From Kitasatospora phosalacinea (GTDB lineage: Bacteria; Actinomycetota; Actinomycetes; Streptomycetales; Streptomycetaceae), in assembly GCF_030268885.1 (NCBI RefSeq), contig NZ_BSSA01000003.1:310001-374000 (forward strand): a stretch of 64,000 nucleotides of DNA. The letters are read 5' to 3'. Positions 1 through 8,068 of the stretch are shown here, one piece after another (within the stretch, counting starts at the first letter, position 1; the number at the start of each line of letters is the position of its first letter). The notes beneath the pieces are model-generated. The model saw only the letters and a list, made by a program, of their open reading frames with translations, made no database searches and had not been told where the DNA came from. The translations under genes and the position numbers were made by a program.

Positions 1-1
1 C

Positions 2-316
2 CTCGCCACCCACGGCCGCACCACCGCCGCGGGCGCCGGCACCCTGGACCGGCTCAGCGTGCTGCACGCCGCCGCCGACCTCCCGGCCGGACTCGGCGGC
101 GAGCACCGGCAGTTATGGGAACTGGTCCGCCCCGGCGCCCTGACCCTCGCCGAGGCCGCCGCCCACCTCCGGCTGCCCGTCAGCGCCACCGTCTTCATCG
201 CCGCCGACCTGGCCGAGCGCGGCGCGCTCTCCGTCCGCGCGCCCATCCCCTCCGCCCAGCCGGTCAACCGGGACCTCGCCGAAAGGCTCCTCAGTGGACT
301 TCGCGCCCTCAAGTAG
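2..316 (+). CDS. DUF742 conservon protein (5'-truncated by window edge)
   Basis: The reading frame is open from base 2 to a TAG at 314-316, giving the last 104 residues of a protein whose start lies left of the window. The piece looks like the C-terminal winged-helix part of DUF742 (CvnC-type) proteins: a Leu/Ala-rich helical domain with a 'LTLAEAAAHLRLPVS' helix-turn-helix-like stretch and the typical ending that runs into the next gene. CvnC proteins belong to conservons (histidine-kinase-like CvnA, roadblock CvnB, DUF742 CvnC, GTPase CvnD), which act as a membrane-associated GTPase signalling complex. The following GTPase gene starts 23 bp inside this one and a P450 gene follows, the canonical conservon order, which supports the call more than the short sequence does. 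Confidence 0.85.
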   Translation, partial: LATHGRTTAAGAGTLDRLSVLHAAADLPAGLGGEHRQLWELVRPGALTLAEAAAHLRLPVSATVFIAADLAERGALSVRAPIPSAQPVNRDLAERLLSGLRALK

Positions 317-935
317 CAACGCCGCCCTGCTCGGCGACGGACCCGCCGGGGCCCCGGCCTACCTGCCGCCGACCGACCCGGTCCTGATGAAGCTCATGGT
401 CACCGGGCCGTTCGGGGTCGGCAAGACCACCCTCGTGCGCACCCTGTCGGAGATCCCGACCCTGCACACCGAGGAGACCATGACCGCGGCGAGCGTCCCG
501 GTCGACGACATCAGCCGCACCCCCGGCAAGACCGCCACCACCGTCGCCGTCGACTTCGGCCGACTCACCCTCGCCGACGGCGACTTCGTCCTCTACCTGT
601 TCGGCACCCCCGGCCAGCGCCGCTTCCTGCCGCTCTGGGAGGACCTCGCCCGCGGCGCCCTCGGCGCGCTCGTCCTGGTCGACACCCGCCGCCTCGCCGA
701 CGCCTTCGACGCGATGGACCTGATCGAGGAGGCCGGACTGCCCTACGCCGTCGCCGTCAACCGCTTCCCCGACACCCCGCCGATCGCCCTCGACGCCGTC
801 CGCGCCGCCCTCGACCTCGACCCCGCCACCCCGCTGCTCGAACTCGACGCCCGAGCCCGCGAGGGCTGCGTCGACGCCCTGATCGCCCTCGCCGAACACG
901 TCCTGGACCGCCTGCCCCAGGAGAGCACCCCGTGA
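294..935 (+). CDS. Conservon small GTPase (CvnD/MglA-like)
   Basis: A 213-residue ATP/GTP-binding protein. A P-loop GPFGVGKTTL lies near residue 41, the Ras/MglA-like switch motif FGTPGQRRF near residue 104, and an NKxD-type base-recognition motif appears as VNRFPD near residue 160. It is expected to be the nucleotide switch of a conservon, partnering with the roadblock protein and the histidine-kinase-like sensor encoded just left of the window. The GTG start at 294 gives a 23-bp overlap with the DUF742 gene and its stop overlaps the P450 start (GTGA), so the set is translationally coupled. The length matches the family. Confidence 0.92.
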   Translation: MDFAPSSSNAALLGDGPAGAPAYLPPTDPVLMKLMVTGPFGVGKTTLVRTLSEIPTLHTEETMTAASVPVDDISRTPGKTATTVAVDFGRLTLADGDFVLYLFGTPGQRRFLPLWEDLARGALGALVLVDTRRLADAFDAMDLIEEAGLPYAVAVNRFPDTPPIALDAVRAALDLDPATPLLELDARAREGCVDALIALAEHVLDRLPQESTP

Positions 936-2119
936 CCGCCCGCACCCCCCGCACCGCCCTCTACGGCGCCCGGTTCGCCGCCGACCCGCACGCCCACTAC
1001 ACCCGGCTGCGCGACCGCGGACCGCTCGCCCCCGTCGAACTCGCCCCCGGCGTCGACGCCTGGCTGGTCACCGACTACCACGTCGCCCTCGAGGTCCTCC
1101 GCGACACCGACACCTGGACCCGCGACCCGCGCCGCTGGCAGGCCACCCAGCCCGCCGACTCCCCGATCCTCCCGCTGTTCGGCTGGCGCCCCACCGCCCT
1201 CTTCTCCGACGGCCCCGCCCACACCCGCTACCGCCAGGTCATCACCGACAGCGTCGGCATCCTCGAACCCCACCTGCTGCAGCGCGACACCACCGCCGTC
1301 GCCGAACAGCTCATCGCCGAGTTCGCCCACGCCGGCAAGGCCGACCTGCTCGCCGCGTACGCCTACCGGCTGCCGCTGCTCATCCTCACCTCCTGGTACG
1401 GCGTCCCCGACCCGGACATCGACCGGATCAGCACCGCGATGAACCGCGCCTTCGAGACCTCCTCCGGCGCCGCCGCCGCGTACGCCGACCTGGTCGCCGT
1501 CATCACCGAACAGGTCGCCGACCGCCGCGCCGCGCCCCGGCACGACCTGATCTCCGCCTTCCTCGGCCACCCCGCGCAGCTCGCCGACGACGAGGTCGTC
1601 CGGCACATCACCCTCACCCTGATGGCCGGGCACGAACCCACCGCCAACCTGATCGCGGGCGCGCTGCTGCGGATGCTCTCCGACGACCGGTACGCCGGCT
1701 CCCTGCACAGCGGCGCGATGACCGCGCACGACGCGGTCAACGAGGTGCTCTGGAACGACCCCCCGCTGTCCAACTTCTCCCCGCACTACGTCCGGCGCGA
1801 GATCGTCTTCCACGGCACCCCGCTCACCCCCGAGCAGCCCGTCCTGGTCTCCTACGCCTCCGCCAACGCCCAGGCGGCCCTCACCCCCGCCGAGAGCGAG
1901 TCCCTCGGCGGCTCCTACGCCCACCTCGCCTGGGGCGCCGGCCCGCACCGCTGCCCCGCCCGCCAGCCCGCCGTCCTGATGGCCGTCACCGCCATCGAGT
2001 ACCTCATCAGCCGCCTCACCGACCTCCGCCTCGCCGTCCCCACCGCGGACGTCCTCTGGCGCCCGGGGCCGGTCCACCGGGCGCTGGTCTCCCTCCCGGT
2101 CGAGTTCACCCCCGTGTGA
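932..2119 (+). CDS. CYP157-type cytochrome P450 with degenerate K-helix ExxR
   Basis: A 395-residue P450, the last gene of the conservon. The heme-ligand loop is W334-G-A-G-P-H-R-C341-P-A, with Cys341 as thiolate ligand and Trp instead of the usual first Phe. The I-helix reads A232-G-H-E-P-T237 (usual form AGxET). The K-helix, where P450s carry the near-invariant ExxR, reads E271-V-L-W274, so the Arg is missing. Loss of ExxR is the published hallmark of the Streptomyces CYP157 family, whose genes are linked to conservons. The fold is expected to be intact (395 residues is normal length). Substrate and redox partner are unknown. The start GTG overlaps the GTPase stop (GTGA) with a GGAGAG ribosome site. 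Confidence 0.9.
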   Translation: MTARTPRTALYGARFAADPHAHYTRLRDRGPLAPVELAPGVDAWLVTDYHVALEVLRDTDTWTRDPRRWQATQPADSPILPLFGWRPTALFSDGPAHTRYRQVITDSVGILEPHLLQRDTTAVAEQLIAEFAHAGKADLLAAYAYRLPLLILTSWYGVPDPDIDRISTAMNRAFETSSGAAAAYADLVAVITEQVADRRAAPRHDLISAFLGHPAQLADDEVVRHITLTLMAGHEPTANLIAGALLRMLSDDRYAGSLHSGAMTAHDAVNEVLWNDPPLSNFSPHYVRREIVFHGTPLTPEQPVLVSYASANAQAALTPAESESLGGSYAHLAWGAGPHRCPARQPAVLMAVTAIEYLISRLTDLRLAVPTADVLWRPGPVHRALVSLPVEFTPV

Positions 2120-2130
2120 AGGTGAAACCA

Positions 2131-2164
2131 GGGGGCGGGGTACTGCGCGCAGTACCCCGCCCCC
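2131..2164. terminator. Perfect 34-bp palindrome between convergent genes
   Basis: Seventeen-bp arms (GGGGGCGGGGTACTGCG and its exact complement) with no mismatch, 11 bp after the P450 stop and 31 bp before the end of the convergent AIM24 gene. It fits a bidirectional hairpin terminator without a U-tract, usual for actinomycetes. Confidence 0.85.
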
Positions 2165-2195
2165 TGAGTGCGCTTCCTGGCAGTGCGCCTCCTGC

Positions 2196-3203
2196 CTACA
2201 GCCCGAAGCGGCGTCCGAGGTCGCCCAGGTTGCCCAGCCCCGGGACGCTGCCGCCGCCGTGCTGCTGCTGGTGCGGGACGCCGGAGCCCGGGATGCCCGG
2301 TTCGGCGCCGATGACGCCGACCGAGCGGTCGGCCATCAGGGTCTCGGAGGACTGCATCAGGACCTGCCCGGCCCCGATGAACTCGAACTGGTGCTCCTCG
2401 CCGCTGGCGCCGCCGATCCCGGTCAGGTGCCGCAGGCCGCCGATCACGCCGTGCAGGTAGCCGTGGTCGTAGTGGTGGCAGGGCGCGGGGCAGTCGGCCC
2501 AGCCGACCAGGGCCTGCGGGTCGACCCGGATCGGGGGCTCGACGAAGTGCACGGGGCCGTTGGAGGCGGCGACGAACTTGCCGGTGCCGATCAGGGTGAG
2601 GAACCCGGGGATGATGGACTGCTTGAGCTGCAGGGTGGGCTCGAAGGCGAGCAGGTTGCCCGAGCGCACCGTCAGGTTGCCGTCCTCCAGGTCGTACGAG
2701 TTGAGGTCGTAGGCCCGGTCGGCGAGCAGCAGCTTGCCCCGCCCCTCGGCGACCACCCAGTCGGAGGCGTGCAGCGGGGAGTTGAAGTTCCGTTCGAGGA
2801 GCTGGTCGAGCGCGCCGCGGCCGACCCCGGAGAAGCGCATCTCGCCGTAGTAGGCGATCATCTTCCCCTTCTGCAGGTAGTACGCGCCGTTCAGGTCGAC
2901 CGAGAAGCAGTACGGGTTGACGTTGTCGTTGTCGGGCAGCGTCCCGGCGTCCCAGACCTTGGGGCCCTCGCCGCCGGGCGGCTGGAACACCGGGGCGCCG
3001 AACTGCCCGGCGGGGCCGGCCTGGTAGGGCGGGGCCTGCGGGGGGAGCGGCATCCCGGCCTGGGTGGCCTGGTGGGACTGCTCGTACTGCTGCTGGGAGT
3101 ACCCGGGCGGGGGCCCCTGCGGCGGGTGCGGCGGGGGCTGCTGACCGTACGGCTGCTGACCGTAGGGCTGCTGACCGTAGGGGTTCTGCGGGGGGTAGGA
3201 CAT
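2196..3203 (-). CDS. AIM24 family protein with YGQQP-repeat N-terminus
   Basis: A 335-residue protein, third in a run of AIM24-family (TerB-associated-like beta-fold) genes. The first ~90 residues are Pro/Gln/Tyr-rich and include tandem PYGQQ repeats, probably disordered. The rest is the AIM24 beta-roll, with segments such as YLQKGKMIAYYGEM and a C-terminal GQVLMQSSETL ending typical of the family. The biochemical role of bacterial AIM24 proteins is unknown. The yeast relative is a mitochondrial inner-membrane organisation factor. ATG at 3203 was chosen because it overlaps the TGA of the upstream paralogue (TGATG), giving translational coupling. A start about 33 codons upstream would lie inside the paralogue and lacks family similarity. 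Confidence 0.85.
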   Translation of the reverse strand: MSYPPQNPYGQQPYGQQPYGQQPPPHPPQGPPPGYSQQQYEQSHQATQAGMPLPPQAPPYQAGPAGQFGAPVFQPPGGEGPKVWDAGTLPDNDNVNPYCFSVDLNGAYYLQKGKMIAYYGEMRFSGVGRGALDQLLERNFNSPLHASDWVVAEGRGKLLLADRAYDLNSYDLEDGNLTVRSGNLLAFEPTLQLKQSIIPGFLTLIGTGKFVAASNGPVHFVEPPIRVDPQALVGWADCPAPCHHYDHGYLHGVIGGLRHLTGIGGASGEEHQFEFIGAGQVLMQSSETLMADRSVGVIGAEPGIPGSGVPHQQQHGGGSVPGLGNLGDLGRRFGL

Positions 3204-3853
3204 CAGAGCTTCACCTCGCTGGCCTGGACGTACACCGTGCCCTGCCCGGACAGTTCGAGCTGGAACGCCTCGCCGGAGCCGCGTCCGACCATGTCGCGCC
3301 ACCCGAGGGCGCTGGAGAGCTTGTTGGTGACCTCGCCGCGGTGGGCGACGTACGCCTGCGGGTCGACGTGGACGGGCTGGCCGGGGAAGATCGGGAGCTC
3401 GATGACGCCGCCGTGGGCCATCACGGCGACCGCGCCGTGGCCGGTGAGCTTGGTGGTGAACAGGCCCTGTCCGGTGACCTGGCCGCGGACCACGCCCATC
3501 AGGCCGCCCTGCTGGCCCATGAACATGGTGGACTGCTGGAGGCTGCCCTCGAAGGCGAGCAGCCGGTCGGCCTCCACGTAGAGGGTGTCGCCGACCAGGT
3601 CGACCACGTGCACGTGGTGGCCGCCGTGGCCGAACATCACGGTGCCGTGGCCCTCGACGGTCATCAGCGGGGTGTCCTCGTTGGCGACCCGGCGGCCGAT
3701 CATCGACATCACGCCGCCCTGGCCGCCCATCAGGTTGGGCTGGAAGGAGACCTCGCCGGTGTAGCCGAGCATCGAGCCGCGCTGGGAGAGGATCCGCTGC
3801 CCGGGCAGCACCTGGGCGGAGACCATCTTGTTGTTGATCCTGGTGAAGGCCAT
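3203..3853 (-). CDS. AIM24 family protein (second of three)
   Basis: A 216-residue AIM24 beta-roll protein without extra domains, transcribed between two paralogues. The start ATG overlaps the TGA of the first gene (TGATG) and its own stop overlaps the start of the third. Repeating Gly-rich strand motifs (RGSMLGYTGEV, GQGLFTTKLTGHG, GQGTVYVQASE) are shared with the first gene, so the two are clearly duplicates. No catalytic residues, signal peptide or membrane segments are visible, so it is expected to be cytosolic or peripheral. The function is not known. One-to-one stoichiometry with its neighbours seems intended from the coupling. Confidence 0.88.
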   Translation of the reverse strand: MAFTRINNKMVSAQVLPGQRILSQRGSMLGYTGEVSFQPNLMGGQGGVMSMIGRRVANEDTPLMTVEGHGTVMFGHGGHHVHVVDLVGDTLYVEADRLLAFEGSLQQSTMFMGQQGGLMGVVRGQVTGQGLFTTKLTGHGAVAVMAHGGVIELPIFPGQPVHVDPQAYVAHRGEVTNKLSSALGWRDMVGRGSGEAFQLELSGQGTVYVQASEVKL

Positions 3854-4491
3854 CAGACCTCGCCCCCCAGCGTCGTCCGCTCGGAGGGCTGGACGTAGAC
3901 CAGGCCCTCGCCGGTGAACTCGACCTGCATGGCCTCGCCGCCGCCCTCGCCGATCAGCGTGCTCCAGCCCGCCCCGGACTTGAGCGCCCGGTGCAGGTTG
4001 CCGGTGTGCGCGATGTAGGCGCCCGGGTCGACCCGCAGCGGCAGGCCCTGGGAGACCCGGAGGATCACCGCGGGGCCGTGCGAGGTGACCGCCGCCCAGC
4101 CCTGGCCCTCGACCTTGGTGGTGAACAGGCCGTTGCCGCTGGCCATGCCGTTCAGACCGGTGAAGGAGGTGCCGGTGCGCAGGGACGCCTCGGTGCAGAG
4201 CAGGTTGTCGGATTCGACGAACAGCGTCTCGCCGTTCAGCCGGACGAGGTTGATCTCGGTGGCCTTGTCGGCGAAGTAGCAGGTGCCCTGCCCCTTCACC
4301 TCCATGACCTCCATGCGCTCGCCGGTGAGCCGGCGGGTGACCATGCCGCGCAGGCCGTCGCCGCCACCGGAGAGCTTCTTGAAGCCCATCTGTCCGGTGT
4401 AGGCGACCATCGAGCCGTTGCGTGCCTTGACGGTGTCCCCGGCGAGATCGACGGCGAGGACCTTTGACCCCTGGAGTCGGAACTGTGCCAC
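3853..4491 (-). CDS. AIM24 family protein (first of three, probably leaderless)
   Basis: A 212-residue AIM24 protein, first in the three-gene operon. I chose the GTG at 4491 (giving VAQFRLQGSKV) because the family conserves MAQFRLQGSKVLAVDL at the N-terminus; the ATG at 4542 would add a Pro-rich tail. No Shine-Dalgarno sits within normal range of the GTG. Instead a TACATT box ends exactly 7 nt before it, so the transcript may start at the start codon. Strand motifs (NGSMVAYTGQM, GNGLFTTKVEGQG, GEGLVYVQPSE) repeat in the next gene. The role is unknown. Confidence 0.85.
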   Translation of the reverse strand: MAQFRLQGSKVLAVDLAGDTVKARNGSMVAYTGQMGFKKLSGGGDGLRGMVTRRLTGERMEVMEVKGQGTCYFADKATEINLVRLNGETLFVESDNLLCTEASLRTGTSFTGLNGMASGNGLFTTKVEGQGWAAVTSHGPAVILRVSQGLPLRVDPGAYIAHTGNLHRALKSGAGWSTLIGEGGGEAMQVEFTGEGLVYVQPSERTTLGGEV

Positions 4492-4498
4492 GTCCGGG

Positions 4499-4504
4499 AA
4501 TGTA
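4499..4504 (-). promoter_or_regulatory. -10 box of leaderless AIM24 operon
   Basis: TACATT on the minus strand, separated from the GTG start by exactly 7 nt (CCCGGAC). This matches the TANNNT-N7-start pattern of actinomycete leaderless promoters. No convincing -35 is visible. Confidence 0.5.
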
Positions 4505-4506
4505 GC

Positions 4507-4535
4507 GGCCCCCTCCCCGGGTGGGGGAGGGGGCC
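4507..4535 (-). terminator. Hairpin between DUF2127 gene and AIM24 operon
   Basis: A 12-bp G/C stem (GGCCCCCTCCCC against GGGGAGGGGGCC) with a 5-nt loop. It lies 75 bp past the DUF2127 stop and upstream of the AIM24 -10 box, so it most likely ends the DUF2127 transcript. Confidence 0.55.
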
Positions 4536-4609
4536 GGGGCACCTGGTACCCGTTCGGTACGAAACCCGTACATCGGACATAGCGTCAGTCGGGCATACCG
4601 GACAAAAGG

Positions 4610-5386
4610 TCAGACCGTCTGCGGCAGCGCCCCCGCGGAGGCCTCCACCTCCAGCAGCGAGGCCGAGTGCCGCTCGGCCTCGAACGCGGCGCGGCCGCCG
4701 CGCAGGCCGAACAGGCGCTTGGAGAGCATGATCCAGAGCACCGCGGCGATGTTCAGCAGCAGGGTGCAGACCTTCAGGGCGCTGACGTGCTCGGTGAGCT
4801 CGTAGCCCTCCAGCGGCAGGAAGGCGGCGGTGGCGACCACGGTCAGGTACTCGGCCCAGCGGTGGCCCCACCACAGGCCGAAGGCCTCGACGATCTCGAT
4901 CAGCGCGTACACCACCAGCGCGACCGCCACGTACACCAGGGTGGAGTGCTTGTAGTCGAAGGTCTTGCGGATGGTGTCGACGATCGGCGAGTGCTCCAGG
5001 TCCCAGTGGAAGTGCTCGGTGACCGGCTTGAGGACGGTCAGGTTCTCGTCGAAGATCCGGCGCACCGCGTCCTGGCTGTTGGAGAACTTCCACACGCCCC
5101 AGGCGACCACCACGATCAGCAGGCCGCGCAGCAGCCGCTCGACGGCCAGGAAGCGCAGGATGAACAGGTCGCGCAGGGCCTTGCCGCGGGGCACCAGCGG
5201 CGCGTCCTGGGCGGGCCCGGAGCCGTGCGGCTCGCCGAGCGCGAAGTCGCCGCAGCGCAGGCAGCGCCAGGCGGTGCCGACCGCGGTGGCGGTGTGCAGG
5301 CGGGCCCGCAGGTCGGGCTCGTCGGGTGCGTAGGTGATGTGCCCGCGCTTGGCGCAGGTGTGGCGGTCCCAGTCCCGCTTCAGCAT
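4610..5386 (-). CDS. DUF2127 family membrane protein
   Basis: A 258-residue integral membrane protein. The N-terminus carries possible metal-binding residues (HTCAKRGH near residue 8 and WRCLRCGD near residue 44), followed by about four hydrophobic helices starting at LLIVVVAWGVWKF, then VYVAVALVVYALIEIVEAFGLW with the charged and aromatic residues typical of DUF2127. ATG at 5386 is preceded by a GGGGGG purine run; longer upstream extensions are not family-like. The function of DUF2127 is not established. It is divergent from the DUF3817 gene with a 181-bp shared intergenic region. Confidence 0.85.
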   Translation of the reverse strand: MLKRDWDRHTCAKRGHITYAPDEPDLRARLHTATAVGTAWRCLRCGDFALGEPHGSGPAQDAPLVPRGKALRDLFILRFLAVERLLRGLLIVVVAWGVWKFSNSQDAVRRIFDENLTVLKPVTEHFHWDLEHSPIVDTIRKTFDYKHSTLVYVAVALVVYALIEIVEAFGLWWGHRWAEYLTVVATAAFLPLEGYELTEHVSALKVCTLLLNIAAVLWIMLSKRLFGLRGGRAAFEAERHSASLLEVEASAGALPQTV

Positions 5387-5567
5387 GGTGCGTTCCCCCC
5401 GTGGGTCGGCGCGGCCCGACGGTCGGAGCCCGCGCAGCACAGCAGGATAGGGGGTCCGCGGTCGGCGCCGGTGTCGGGTCGGTGATAATAGGCCCGGCTT
5501 GTGCAACCGTTCACAAGCCCGGTCGTCCACCGGCCCAGCCGTCCGTCGTGCCCCCGTGAGGAATCCC

Positions 5568-5891
5568 GTGAAGAGCGTCGCCGCCGTCCACCGCCTGCGC
5601 CTGGTCTCCGGCCCCGAGGGGCTGTCCTTCATCCTGCTGCTGATCTGCTCGGTGCTGAAGCGCACCACCAGCTTCAACGGCGTCCCGGTGATGGGCATGG
5701 TGCACGGCGTGCTGTTCGTCCTGTACGTGGTGTTCCTGGTGCAGGCGCACCAGGCCCGCCGCTGGGAGCCGAAGCGCACCCTGGTGCTGTTCGTGCTGTC
5801 GGTGCTGCCCACCGGCGGCTTCTTCGCCGAGCGGATGCTCGCCAAGGAGGAGCGCGGCGAGCTGGACGCCCCGGCGACCGCCGCCGCCTGA
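5568..5891 (+). CDS. DUF3817 family membrane protein (copy 1)
   Basis: A 107-residue protein with about three membrane helices (LSFILLLICSVLK, MVHGVLFVLYVVFLVQA, LVLFVLSVLPTGGFFAE). The ending PTGGFFAERML is the DUF3817 signature. The GTG at 5568 has GAGGA six bases upstream; an earlier in-frame ATG lacks family similarity. A second DUF3817 gene lies at 8629. The function is unknown; these proteins are common as single small membrane proteins in Streptomyces. Confidence 0.87.
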   Translation: MKSVAAVHRLRLVSGPEGLSFILLLICSVLKRTTSFNGVPVMGMVHGVLFVLYVVFLVQAHQARRWEPKRTLVLFVLSVLPTGGFFAERMLAKEERGELDAPATAAA

Positions 5892-5910
5892 CCGCTCCGG
5901 AACGTGGTGC

Positions 5911-5949
5911 GCGGCGGCCGGGCCTCTTCGTGGGAGGCCCGGCCGCCGC
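5911..5949. terminator. Bidirectional hairpin terminator
   Basis: A 16-bp perfect stem (5911-5926 with 5934-5949) and 7-nt loop TTCGTGG, between the convergent DUF3817 and M4 peptidase genes. Confidence 0.88.
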
Positions 5950-5972
5950 GGGCTTTCGTCAGCCGGTCGGCG

Positions 5973-7607
5973 TCAGTTGACGTTCACCGCGGTCCAGGTG
6001 GCCGCGACCGCGTTGTACTCGGCGGAGCCGGAGCCGTACAGGTCGGCGGCGGCGCTCAGGGTCGCGGTGCGGGCGCCCTTGTAGTTGGTGCTGGAGGTCA
6101 TGTAGACGCTCAGCGCCCGGTACCAGATCTGCGCGGCCTTGGCCCGGCCGATGCCGGTCAGCGTCGCGCCGTTGTAGGTCGGCGAGTTGTAGCTGACGCC
6201 GTTGATCGTCTTGGCGCCGCTGCCCTCGGCCAGCAGGTAGAAGAAGTGGTTGGCGACGCCCGAGGAGTAGTGGACGTCCTTGCTGCCGACGGTGGAGGAC
6301 CAGTAGTCGGCGGACGCGCCGTCCTTGGACGGCTTGTCCATGTAGCGCAGCGGCGTGCCGTTGCCGTTGATGTCGATCAGCTCGCCGATCAGGTAGTCCG
6401 GGTTGTCCTTCGGCAGGTTGGCGTAGAACTCGACCATGGTGCCGAAGATGTCGGAGGTGGCCTCGTTCAGGCCGCCGGACTCGCCCGAGTAGTTCAGGCC
6501 GGCCGTGTTGGACGTCACGCCGTGGCTCATCTCGTGGCCGGAGACGTCGAGCTCGGTCAGCGGGTGGGTGTTGGAGGCGCCGTCGCCGTAGGTCATGCAG
6601 AAGCAGCTGTCGTCCCAGAACGCGTTGACGTAGTTGCGTCCGTAGTGCACCCGGCTGTACGCGCCGACGCCGTCGCCGCGGATGCCCGCCCGGCCGAAGG
6701 TGTTCTTGTAGAAGTCCCAGGTGACGGCCGCGCCGTACTGGGCGTCGACGGCCGCGGACTCGCCGTTGGAGACCAGGCCGTTGCCCCAGCTGTTGGTGGA
6801 CTTCGAGTAGAGGGTGCCCTTGCCCGAGGTCTTGTTGGCCAGCGTGGTGGTGTACTGGCCGCCGCGGGTGTTGTCCTTCAACTGGTACGCGCTGCCGGTG
6901 TAGTTGGTGGTCAGCGGGACGCTGCCGACGAACACGCCGTTGCCGGAGCCGGTCGCGTCGGCGGTCTGGATCTGCTCGTGGACGGAGAGCACCGCGCCGC
7001 TGTCCGCGTCGGTGACCAGCAGCTGGCGGCTCGGGGTGCCGTCCGCCCGGACGCCCTCCACGGTGGTGCGGTACGCCAGCCGCGGGGCGCCGTCGGCGGC
7101 CCAGATCACCAGCTGGGCGCTGCCGCTGGCACCGGAGACCGAGGTGAGGGCGGCCTCGTCGGCGTCCTGGGTGAGGCCGACGGTGGCCTGCACCGCGCCG
7201 GTCGCCTTGGCGGCGGCCTGGCCGGCCGACAGCTTCGGGCTCAGCGAGGCGGGGGCCAGGCTGCCGGGCGCGGCCTTGTCGCTGGACTTCACCTTGCCGT
7301 TGGCGGCCTGGTGCACGACCAGGTCGCCGCCGAGCACCGGCAGTCCGGCGTAGGTGCGCTCGTAACGGAAGTGGCGGGTGCCGTCGGCGTCGACGACGGC
7401 GTCCTTGACGACCAGCTTCTCCTGGGCGCCCAGGCCCAGCGCCTTGGCGGCGGCGGGCGCCTGGGCGGCGGCCAGGGCGAGTTGGTCGGCCCGGCCGAGG
7501 GAGGCGGGGTTCGGGGCGGCGTACGCCATGCCGGCGCTCACCTGGATCGCACCGGCCAGCAGGGCCGAGGCAGAGAGAACGGCTCCGACAGCGAGCTTTC
7601 GCTTCAC
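5973..7607 (-). CDS. Secreted M4 (thermolysin-like) metallopeptidase
   Basis: A 544-residue preproenzyme. A Sec signal peptide (MKRKLAVGAVLSASALLAG, cleavage near AYA-A at about residue 30) is followed by an FTP/PepSY propeptide (to about residue 210) and the M4 catalytic domain. The zinc site is visible as HEMSH, the third ligand as the Glu in NEATSD, and the second catalytic His in SGVANHFFY. Several paired Cys (for example CFCMTYG) occur in the mature part. It degrades extracellular protein for nutrition or development. The GTG start has GGAAGGA about 10 nt upstream. It is monocistronic, with a strong terminator behind it and a long divergent region in front. Confidence 0.95.
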   Translation of the reverse strand: MKRKLAVGAVLSASALLAGAIQVSAGMAYAAPNPASLGRADQLALAAAQAPAAAKALGLGAQEKLVVKDAVVDADGTRHFRYERTYAGLPVLGGDLVVHQAANGKVKSSDKAAPGSLAPASLSPKLSAGQAAAKATGAVQATVGLTQDADEAALTSVSGASGSAQLVIWAADGAPRLAYRTTVEGVRADGTPSRQLLVTDADSGAVLSVHEQIQTADATGSGNGVFVGSVPLTTNYTGSAYQLKDNTRGGQYTTTLANKTSGKGTLYSKSTNSWGNGLVSNGESAAVDAQYGAAVTWDFYKNTFGRAGIRGDGVGAYSRVHYGRNYVNAFWDDSCFCMTYGDGASNTHPLTELDVSGHEMSHGVTSNTAGLNYSGESGGLNEATSDIFGTMVEFYANLPKDNPDYLIGELIDINGNGTPLRYMDKPSKDGASADYWSSTVGSKDVHYSSGVANHFFYLLAEGSGAKTINGVSYNSPTYNGATLTGIGRAKAAQIWYRALSVYMTSSTNYKGARTATLSAAADLYGSGSAEYNAVAATWTAVNVN

Positions 7608-8010
7608 GTACGGGTTCCTTCCGGATCAACCGCGTGTGCGCGGTCGCACCTCGCTCCGGGGCACCTGGGTCGGTGCCTGCTGGGGCGGAACGGGTGCTGA
7701 CGTGCAGCTCCGTGCGGTCAGGCGACAGCAGCCGGTGGGGTGGGCCGGCGGTGTCGAACGGGGCTGGCCAGAAGCATGCCGAGGCGGCGGCGGCCGGGAA
7801 CAGCGGTTCGGCAACTATTGGCAAACTCTCGCCAACGGTGCGGCAACGGGTGGTCCGGGAAATCGGAGGTTTCGCTGCGAACCATGCCGTGCGGGCTGCG
7901 CAGAGGGCCAACTCCGCTGCAATCACTGAATATTGCCGGAATATGCACGGTAAAGGGCCGCCGCCGGACCGTTCTCGTCTGTTTGGCGTGATCCCGCCAA
8001 GCGGGCGGCT

Positions 8011-8028
8011 TGTCCACCATCGTGGACA
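8011..8028. promoter_or_regulatory. Candidate MarR operator
   Basis: TGTCCAC-N4-GTGGACA, perfect 7-bp arms, 40 bp upstream of the marR start. MarR proteins commonly bind 16-20-bp palindromes in their own promoter, so autoregulation is the simple reading. Confidence 0.5.
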
Positions 8029-8055
8029 CCTGCTACCCCCGTTGACGCCCGCGGG

Positions 8056-8061
8056 TACGGT
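8056..8061 (+). promoter_or_regulatory. -10 box, leaderless marR
   Basis: TACGGT, with 7 nt (AAGGGGC) to the GTG start. The AAGGGG is too close to the start to act as a normal ribosome site. Confidence 0.45.
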
Positions 8062-8068
8062 AAGGGGC

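Larger units (their letters stand above)
7608..8068. other. 461-bp divergent intergenic region (M4 peptidase / marR)
   Basis: No credible gene. It has an A/T-richer core around 7920-7960 (GAATATTGCCGGAATATG), unlike the surrounding coding DNA and suitable for promoters of the divergent genes. Near the marR side are a short inverted repeat (CCCGC/GCGGG at 7993-8005) and the 18-bp operator-like palindrome listed separately. Confidence 0.6.
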
